Positions 57,253 through 64,000 of a DNA stretch of 64,000 nucleotides are shown here, piece after piece. The notes below the pieces were generated by a model. That model made no database searches, was not told where the DNA came from, and saw nothing but the letters and a program-made list of their open reading frames with translations. Source of the DNA: Calonectria ilicicola (lineage: Eukaryota; Ascomycota; Sordariomycetes; Hypocreales; Nectriaceae); NCBI GenBank assembly GCA_020809705.1, contig CP085827.1:6200001-6264000 (forward strand), written 5' to 3'. Numbering within the stretch: the first letter of the stretch is position 1; every line of letters starts with the position of its first letter. Both the position numbers and the translations under genes were made by a program.

Positions 57253-59868
57253 ATGTCAAAATTGAAACGAAGCTTTTCCGGGTTATTCCAGAGCAAGAAG
57301 GGCGATCAGACCACTCCGGGTGGGCTTAGTCCGCTCCAAGAACTTCCAGAGGATGGATTCTGCAACCCAAGCATGTTCGGCCAAGAGCTACAGGAAGAGT
57401 TCCAGTACGAAAACAGCATCCAGCAGGCTGTCATGGACTCTCTGCGCTACAGAAGCAGGGCTCTGGAGCAGGACCGAGACTCGTTAAACCACAAGGTTCG
57501 ACATTTGGACGACCAACTCCGAACGAAAACGAACGAAGCCGAGAGAATACAGCGAGAATTTTCCCGTCTCCAGAGAGATCACTCAATGGCAAGCCAGACA
57601 CAGCAAGCTATAGTGGATAGCTTGAAGCAGGCCAATAGCAGGCAAGAGGAATCATATACGAAAGAGATTGCCGAGCTGAAGCAAAATCTGAAAGAGTACC
57701 AAGTACTCTACGTCAAGATGGACACGGCCCACAAAGACCTCCAGGAAAAGGCCTATATATTAGAGACCGACAATAACGCTCTCTTGCAAAACAGCGACTC
57801 GCCAATCGCCGACATACAGAGAGAGAAGGCCAAGTACATGAAGAGAATAAAGACTTTAGAAGCGGATATATCGCACGAACGATCTCTGCGTGAAGCTGGG
57901 AACAGGGCCTATGACGAACTTCAAAAGCACATCTTGGTATCAGAAAAGCAAAACAAAGAGTTGACAGAGGAAATTTGGAATTTGCATCAGGAAATGGAGT
58001 CTGCCGAAGCTGCCTCCAGTCGACGAATGATACAAAAGCTCCAGGAGCAGCAGCAAAGGCATGATATAGAAAAACAGGAAGCATCTCGGGTGTTGGGAAG
58101 TGACATTACGCCCCGTTTTGTCTTGATTCACAAAATGTTTGCTCAGAGCGCTGTTAGCGCCTCTATTCATGTTAATGGGCCTGGTTCCGCAATGTTTTTG
58201 CAATCATGCACCCTCGCTATGCTAACTAACAATTTACTTGATATCCGACTCAATTATGAGCAAACGCAGAGGTTTGCCGACAATGCGGCAGTGGACGATA
58301 TCACACTCGTCGTTTGTAACCTGTGCCAACGGCCAAAGCTTGCAAAGAGACCCAATGCTAATCCTCGCCTACGCATCAACGAATTTACCAAGCCGTCAAC
58401 CTCATGTTGCTCTAAATCTATCTGTACAGAGTGCTACTTAGATACTGTGAGAAAGGCTCTGAACACTAACTGGTGGACAAACTTGGGCGCAGACAATTGG
58501 CTTCAGTGTCCAACACCAAGTTGCGACAGCCCACTTCCCGTTAGCCATAGAGAAGGCCTCGCGAATTTTCTCCGCCAGTTGGGTGACACTGACATGGAAA
58601 ATAGCCTCGCCATGTAAGATCCTAGCCACATTATTCTTCTGGTTTACTGACAATTTATAGGTATGATCGCATCATAGCTTTTCGAAGGGCCCTGAATAGA
58701 CTAGAGGCTCGACTGAGCGTGGACAGTCTGACAATTGCATGCAAACTGCACACACAACTTGTGTCACTTGGGCGGATGTACTCATTATTTGACCCAATTT
58801 TCAATAACAAGGAGCCGGATCACACGGGCCGCATCCCCCCATTTAATCCAGGTGAAATCGTAATGATGCGAGTAGACCACAATGGAGGTAGTGTCAAAGT
58901 TCCATTGTTTATGAGATTTATCCGACGAAAAGAGGTTCCAAAGGAATGCTCATTCTGCACGGATGAGTTGTATGATGTCGACTATGGTTCTGTGGAAGCA
59001 TGGCTGGACTTGTGCAACGGCTTCCACGGTGATTGGATGTGGAAGATATTGCTATTCCCGGTGAAAATTGGATTGGAATGTAGTCATGAAATTGACTTTT
59101 GCACGGGTTGTCTGAAGAAGCATCTCAAAACCCAGTTGGAGCAGTATGGGAGGAGCAGATGCGATCAGCTTGCTTGTCCTGCAGGTGGCTGCAATCGTCG
59201 GCTTACGTATGACGAAGTCCGACTGTACGCAGACTCTACAACTTTTGAACTGTAAGTGGTGATTTCGCGATAACTGATTCGACATTCTAACCTAAATTCC
59301 AGGTATGATCGCTATCTAAACCTCAACACATTGAGTCAATTTCCCAACTTCCGCTGGTGCCTTCGCCCAGAGTGCTCTAGTGGTCAACTATACGGCGAGG
59401 ACGACTTTGATGAACCCACCGACCCTCGTATCCACTGTGAAGAATGTGCCTTTGAAATGTGCTATACTCACTCGATGCCTTGGCATGAAGGTCAAACATG
59501 CCAACAGTACGATAGCAACAGACAGCACGGTGATCCAGAGTTTCAACAAACACAAAACTGGATCTCTGAGAACACAAAGGCATGTCCCGGATGCAGAGAA
59601 AATATTCAAAAGGGAGAATACTGCTTTCATATGACATGTAAGCTTTGGTCGGAAGTCTTTTTTGTGCTGTGGTTGACATTGTCTAGGTTCCAACTGCCAT
59701 TTCGAATTTTGTTGGGAGTGCCTAGCAAACTGGAATGAGATTGCACCAACCGCCGGGGAGCATAACGCCAACGCCCATGGACTGGGGTGCCCTTTTCGTA
59801 CAAACGGATTGACACCCACACAAATTTCTGGGACTAATCTACAAGAGGCTCTGGGCCGCCGGCGCTAA
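57253..59868 (+). CDS. RBR-type E3 ubiquitin ligase with long coiled coil and duplicated RING1-like module
   Basis: Four exons: 57253-58613, 58661-59251, 59303-59637 and 59687-59868 (822 residues, phases consistent). Start MSKLKRSFSGLFQSKKGD at 57253. Residues ~50-300 are a charged coiled coil (for example RDSLNHKVRHLDDQLRTK). A first Cys-rich RING1-like module (CNLCQRP...CCSKSICTECYLDTVRKAL...CPTPSC) ends exon 1. Exon 2 holds a second RING1 (CSFCTDELYD...FCTGCLKKHLKTQL...CPAGGCNRRL). Exon 3 begins the IBR (WCLRPECSSGQLY...CEECAFEMCY). RING2 spans the last splice as CPGCRENIQKGEYCFHMTC then SNCHFEFCWECLANW, with the catalytic Cys in GEYCFHM present. RBR ligases take ubiquitin from E2 onto that Cys. 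Exons 2 and 3 both begin GTATGATCGC. Confidence 0.9.
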
Positions 59869-60260
59869 GATTTTTGACAATATATAAGAATTAGACAAAA
59901 TCAAACGGTAATATGATTTGAGATCTAGATATATGGAAACCAGGGTGCCTATTTTAAGAAAGAAGACGAAAAAGAATGATAATATACTTAGGAGGATTGT
60001 ATCTAGATGCCTCTCTCCCCCCTTCTAACACGACTATATCCTACGGCTTCTCTCCCTACTGTCACACGCGTGAATCTATGGTGTTGTCAATCGGGTGAAA
60101 TCCCCCTTCGCTTTCATACGGCTCTACTCAACACATTAATTAAGAAAGAGAATTGAATAGCCCGGACCAACCTTGGCACATTAGGCACAAGGGAATTGCC
60201 ATTGACCTCTAGAATAAGAGGTGTTGGGAAATGAAGAGCAAATCGGTACCAGAAGCTATT
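59869..60260. other. Convergent 3' intergenic
   Basis: AT-rich spacer between convergent genes. Nothing recognised. Confidence 0.4.
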
Positions 60261-61900
60261 CTAACAAGTAACATGTAGCGTTCTTAGCACAGTGAAGACC
60301 TCTCGGCTATATTTGCCTCCCTCGCGCCCAGTTCCAGAGTTTTTCATGCCACCAAACGGTGTTCCCAATTCCCTCAGCAGCCAACAATTTACCCATACGA
60401 GCCCAGCTTCAAGTTGTTCCCCCACACGCCTAATCCGTTTGCCATCATTGGTTAGCAAAATTGCTGCGAGTCCATTGGGATTGTCGTTTGCAAGCTCAAT
60501 GGCATCGTTCTCGGTTTCAAACTTGGCGATCGTCACAACAGGGCCAAATATCTCCTCTCTCATAATCCGCGACGTAGTAGAGACCTCGGTGAGAACAGTT
60601 GGGTCAATCCAGTAGCCATTCTGTGGGTTCTCTGATGGAACCGAGCCCGATCTGAAAGTTGCCCCTTCTGTCCTCGCCAGGTCCAGGTAAGACCTAATTT
60701 TGTGGAAATGGGACAGCGAAACCACTGCACCCACACGCTCCCCGCACTTGTAATTTGAAATAGAATACGATGTAAACGCATCAACAAATGCATCGTAAAT
60801 CTTTGATTGCACATAAATGCGTGATCCACAGAGGCAAATCTAATTAACTCATGTCAATGCGTTGAACCGTGAAGCATTTTGTTCATCACTCACTTCTCCT
60901 TGATTCTCAAATGCAGCTGCTGAGGCTATTTTTACAGCTTCGTCCAAATTTACATCGTCAAAGACGATTGTCGGGTTTTTGCCTCCCAGTTCCAGGGAGA
61001 TATGCTTGTAAATGTGCTCCGCCGTATCTTTGCGAATTTGTATTCCAGTGGCAGTTCCACCTGTAAATGAGACTCCCTTGGTGAGCGGACTCTTGACTAG
61101 AGCCGAACCAGTAGTCGCCCCGTCGCCAAAAACCATGTTTATAACACCAGATGGTAGCTTTGCACGTCGAAACACTTCACAGAGCAGATAAGCCGACATT
61201 GACGTAAGCTCTGATGGCTTGGCGACTGCAGCGCATCCAAAGGCAAGGCACGGGGCAATCTTCCAGGTTAGAAGATACAAGGGCAAATTCCATGGCGAAA
61301 TCAAAGCAAATACACCAGCGGGTGATCGATGCTCATATGTCAACACGTCTCCATCCATCATTCTCACAGCATTTTCTTGGTGAAGAATGAAAGTAGAGAA
61401 ATACCTGAGATGAATTTAGCACATTTCACATCCATTGGAGGCTCTTCGTGGAATTTGGCTCACTGAAAGTTTGCTACAGCACGATCAACCTCAGCCCTAG
61501 CGCGGGCCAATGTCTTGCCCTGATCGATGCTCTCCCATACCGCAAACAATTCTTTATTCTCTTCAATTAATTGTGCCACCCGCTGTAGATGTCCTGATCT
61601 CGTAGCTGTTGTTGTGTTCTTCCATGTCTTGAAAGCGTCTGTGGCGCTCTTCAAGGCTCGGTCAACATCGAAAGAGGAACTTATCGGCACTTTAGCAAAT
61701 GCCTGGCCTGTCTTGGGGTCCACCGAATCCAAGTAGTTTGAGTCTGATACGACAATAAACTCGCCTTCCATGTAATTTTGCAATACAATCTTTCCAGGGT
61801 TGTCATTGTCCTTGATAAATGCAGTCGCCTTCTCCAATGTGTCACATTGCCATAGATCCCTGGCGACGGGGTGAAGATCGTGATTCTGTTCCAAATTCAT
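60261..61900 (-). CDS. Aldehyde dehydrogenase, probable 2-aminomuconic 6-semialdehyde dehydrogenase
   Basis: Three exons: 61464-61900, 60894-61404 and 60261-60839 (508 residues, normal for the family). Start MNLEQNHDLHPVARDLWQ at the ATG at 61900. The NAD site and catalysis are intact: ISPWNLPLYLLTWKIAPCLA with the oxyanion Asn, FTGGTATGIQIRK, the general-base Glu in SLELGGKNPTIVF, and the nucleophile Cys joined across the second intron in NQGE|ICLCGSRIYVQ. The C-terminal part has EEIFGPVVTIAKFE and PFGGMKNSGTGREGGKYS. This resembles ALDH8/AMSDH enzymes, which oxidise 2-aminomuconic semialdehyde. The call is strengthened by the neighbouring 2-aminomuconate deaminase-like and 3-hydroxyanthranilate dioxygenase genes. 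Alternative: another betaine/hydroxymuconic semialdehyde dehydrogenase. Confidence 0.85.
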
Positions 61901-62120
61901 GCTGCGGTCAAAGCCGTGATATTATTCTGGCTAGTAAGAAGGATATTCTGATGGAGGATACACTGGCGAGGAGATGTTTGTTATCTTGAGGCACATGCGA
62001 CGATGTTGCACGAGCAGTCGGCAACGGGGTGTAGTGGGTCAGAGACACGGAAATGGGCATCGGCAAGGGGGCGTCATCTTACACAGTGGTGACATTACAC
62101 AGCACACAGTATTTTTGGCG

Positions 62121-62180
62121 ATATTTCATAATTAGAAATATCACTGATGCAATTGCAGTAATGATATATATCATATTTCT
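62121..62180. promoter_or_regulatory. Three alternating ATATTTC/GAAATAT half sites
   Basis: ATATTTC (62121-62127), GAAATAT (62135-62141) and ATATTTC (62173-62179) lie in alternating orientation. The first two form a perfect 7-bp inverted repeat with a 7-base spacer. GCAATTGC, an 8-bp palindrome, sits between the second and third. Candidate operator in the shared promoter. Confidence 0.45.
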
Positions 62181-62238
62181 ACGTTTTATTTAATTGTATC
62201 TACTGTACTGCCCTTCAACTACCAAGGAGTGATCAACT

Positions 62239-62247
62239 CGGCAGCCG
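62239..62247. promoter_or_regulatory. CGG-N3-CCG inverted triplets
   Basis: CGGCAGCCG is an inverted CGG pair, the site type bound by Zn2Cys6 binuclear cluster regulators. It is about 185 bases upstream of the RidA/deaminase ATG. A single short match, so chance is possible. Confidence 0.35.
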
Positions 62248-62431
62248 TTGATTGACGACTGGGTGGATACGAAGTGGCGGCGGCAAAGTGCTGAGGGGCA
62301 AACAGACCAGTACAAATAAGTCGCACAACACTAATAATAAGACCATACACATAGATCCATCTCAGAAGACATCCAGTTACAATCAACACCCTACTTGATT
62401 ATTCAATCAGTTTGTTTTTGCTTGGCCCAAC

Positions 62432-62884
62432 ATGGCTTCATCCAATGGAGAATCATACTTTTTGCCTGCCAACAGGGCACAGGGGCTAGCCAATTACCCT
62501 CACGCCCGCATCATCCCTCAATCCGGCAAGACCATTTTTGTCTCGGGCACATCGTCACGTCGAGGCGACGGGACATACGCCGGCGTCACCACAGACGAGA
62601 ACGGCAAGCACACCTTGGACGCGGGCCTGCAGACAGAGGCTGTCCTGCAAAACATCAAAGACATCATCAATGGCGCCACCGGTGGAAAATGCGGGCTTGA
62701 AAGCGTGGTAAATGCCACAGTCTTTCTCACAGACATGAAGGATTACGCCGCCATGAATGCGGAGTGGAACAAAATCTGGCCAGACAGAGCCAACGCGCCT
62801 GCGAGAACATGCATTCAGGTTGCAGCATTACCCAATGAGAAACTGAATGTCGAAATTCAATGCACCGCGTTGTTGGTAGAGTAG
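62432..62884 (+). CDS. RidA-family protein, probable 2-aminomuconate deaminase
   Basis: Single exon, 150 residues, ATG at 62432 in a good context (CAACATGG). The sequence has RIIPQSGKTIFVSGTSSRRG at the start of the fold, LQTEAVLQNIKDIINGATGG, and the family's C-terminal APARTCIQVAALPNEKLNVE with the substrate-carboxylate Arg. Long inserts compared with plain RidA (GTYAGVTTDENGKHTL) are typical of 2-aminomuconate deaminases of the NbaF/AmnD type. These convert 2-aminomuconate to 4-oxalocrotonate (2-oxohex-3-enedioate) with ammonia release. The divergent neighbour encodes the dehydrogenase that would make 2-aminomuconate, and the downstream gene encodes 3-hydroxyanthranilate dioxygenase. Confidence 0.85.
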   Translation: MASSNGESYFLPANRAQGLANYPHARIIPQSGKTIFVSGTSSRRGDGTYAGVTTDENGKHTLDAGLQTEAVLQNIKDIINGATGGKCGLESVVNATVFLTDMKDYAAMNAEWNKIWPDRANAPARTCIQVAALPNEKLNVEIQCTALLVE

Positions 62885-63218
62885 ATGCTCAGGGGCTTAA
62901 AATGAAGATAAAAGTCATACATTTCTATTCAATTAGTCTCAGTTCCTAGCTGATGCAAAAAGCCCCAGGTAATAGCATGTGACGTCATTATTGTGGATCG
63001 CAGATATCGGCTATCTCCCTCGGTAAGGTGCACTTGCCGTCGTGGTGCGGCTAGTGTCCCCGACAGAAAACGCCAGCTTACCCTAAAGAGAAAATATAGA
63101 CAAGAGCAAAACAAAGAGTTTACTATCTCCCTAAAAAGAAATCCGACATTCTTCTTCGTGACTTTTATTTGCTACACGAAATAGACGCATTCTCACACGC
63201 CTTTTTTTTTCTACCATT
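62885..63218. other. Intergenic between deaminase and dioxygenase genes
   Basis: 334 bases holding the deaminase 3' end and the dioxygenase promoter. A pyrimidine tract ends about 8 bases before the dioxygenase ATG. Confidence 0.4.
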
Positions 63219-63874
63219 ATGCTTTCATCTCCAGTAAACTTGCCTAAATGGTAAAAGCTTCTTTCTCAAGTGGATCAACATGGCCTTTATCTAACATGCA
63301 GGCTACAGGTTGGACCAAAATTCGCATCTTCTTAAGCCACCAGTTAATAACTTTTGCGTTTACGATAATGGCTTCATCGTCATGGTAATATGTGGATCCA
63401 TAAACTAGCCTTTTAGTCATTGACTGACCCAATGCTCAGGTAGTTGGAGGGCCAAACGCAAGGACCGACTACCACATCAATGAAACACCTGAATGGTTCT
63501 ATCAGTATAAGGGTGCCATGACTCTCAAGGTTGTGGATGACGGCGAATTCAGAGATATAATAATCCAAGAGGGCGACATGTTCCTACTCCCTGCCAACAC
63601 CCCCCACAATCCAGTCAGATTTGCAAATACAGTGGGCATCGTGCTCGAGCAAAAACGACCAGAGACTAGCATCGATCGACTACGCTGGTACTGCCAAGGC
63701 TGTAAAGCGGTTGTGCATGAAGCGTCATTCCACTGCGTAGATTTAGGGACTCAGATAAAGGCCGCTATTGAAGCCTTCATGTCCAGTGAGGACACGCGAA
63801 GATGTACCCAATGTGGCGAGATTGCGAGCTCGATACCAAAGCCGGGGACCATCACAGACCCAAATCTAGAATAA
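63219..63874 (+). CDS. 3-hydroxyanthranilate 3,4-dioxygenase
   Basis: Three exons: 63219-63250, 63309-63384 and 63440-63874 (180 residues, normal for fungal enzymes). Exon 1 is only 32 bases ([10 protein letters not shown] plus TG). Exon 2 gives [20 protein letters not shown], then NGFIVM, and exon 3 [20 protein letters not shown]. The iron-binding cupin residues are visible: His in DYHINE, Glu in [10 protein letters not shown], and His in [13 protein letters not shown]; the substrate Arg is in GPNARTDY. Two CxxC pairs (YCQGC and RCTQC) in the C-terminal part form the rubredoxin-like metal site of the fungal/bacterial type. The reaction opens 3-hydroxyanthranilate to 2-amino-3-carboxymuconate semialdehyde, used for NAD synthesis or for catabolism. 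The neighbours point to catabolism. Confidence 0.93.
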
Positions 63875-64000
63875 TCAAAATAGATGAAATAGGTCGAGCC
63901 GGTTTGCTTATCATGTTCAAAATGCGTCATTTCCCATAACTTTGCACATTCCATGGACGTCATGGTAATGACCACATATGCCTTGTCCTTGCTTGTTTCT
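63875..64000. other. 3' flank to window edge
   Basis: Too short to interpret. A minus ORF crosses it into the dioxygenase gene but looks like a shadow. Confidence 0.3.

Larger units (their letters stand above)
61901..62431. promoter_or_regulatory. Divergent promoter of ALDH and RidA/deaminase genes
   Basis: A 531-base shared 5' region. It holds the ATATTTC/GAAATAT inverted repeats and a CGG-N3-CCG site, listed separately. Sharing supports co-regulation of the two catabolic genes. Confidence 0.5.

Noticed and set aside
1..64000. CRISPR arrays or bacterial-type operons
   Set aside because: No direct-repeat/spacer pattern; introns throughout show a eukaryotic sequence.

Overview
The window looks like nuclear DNA of a filamentous ascomycete (Pezizomycotina). 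The genes are protein-coding with short spliceosomal introns (about 48-131 bases, mostly GT-AG). The families are typical of these moulds: a PTH11-like rhodopsin-fold membrane protein, a DUF3425-type bZIP, fungal BAHD acyltransferase, GMC oxidoreductase, NRPS-like reductase, RBR ubiquitin ligase and peptidase G1 fold. Genes lie on both strands, separated by AT-rich spacers that hold decayed genes and transposon fossils. Premature stops in the fossils fit C-to-T/G-to-A change of the RIP kind. I cannot name the species. No tRNA, rRNA or CRISPR was found. All exon joins given were worked out by eye from reading-frame phase and family motifs.

Layout. 1-3.7 kb: a membrane-protein gene cut by the left edge, a dead polysaccharide deacetylase, an LTR-like stretch, an unusual string of short hairpins and a transposase tail. 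3.8-10.4 kb: an 11-exon aldos-2-ulose/anhydrofructose dehydratase-like gene and an MDR alcohol dehydrogenase. 10.4-14.4 kb: palindromes and a multiply stopped pseudogene. 14.4-32.9 kb: BAHD acyltransferase, secreted beta-helix protein, arylsulfotransferase-like membrane protein, PTH11-like protein, secreted GMC oxidoreductase, SAM methyltransferase, a solo LTR with perfect target duplication, and a divergent SDR/bZIP pair with a CCCCT-repeat promoter. 33-50.6 kb: small cysteine-rich secreted protein, GNAT, gypsy reverse-transcriptase fossil, aldo-keto reductase, Thr-rich secreted protein, cytochrome b5-FMN L-lactate dehydrogenase-like enzyme, a nucleotidyltransferase-like protein and a G1-peptidase-fold protein. 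52.8-59.9 kb: an NRPS-like A-T-R reductase with a frameshift, and an RBR E3 ligase with a duplicated RING module.

60.2-63.9 kb: three genes whose products fit consecutive or near-consecutive steps of 3-hydroxyanthranilate breakdown: aminomuconic semialdehyde dehydrogenase-like ALDH, 2-aminomuconate deaminase-like RidA protein, and 3-hydroxyanthranilate 3,4-dioxygenase. The ALDH and deaminase genes share a divergent promoter with symmetric motifs. This is the clearest functional grouping in the window. The decarboxylase step is not present here and may lie beyond the right edge.

The redox and tailoring genes between 14 and 56 kb could include a dispersed secondary-metabolite locus, but spacing is loose and that is only inference.
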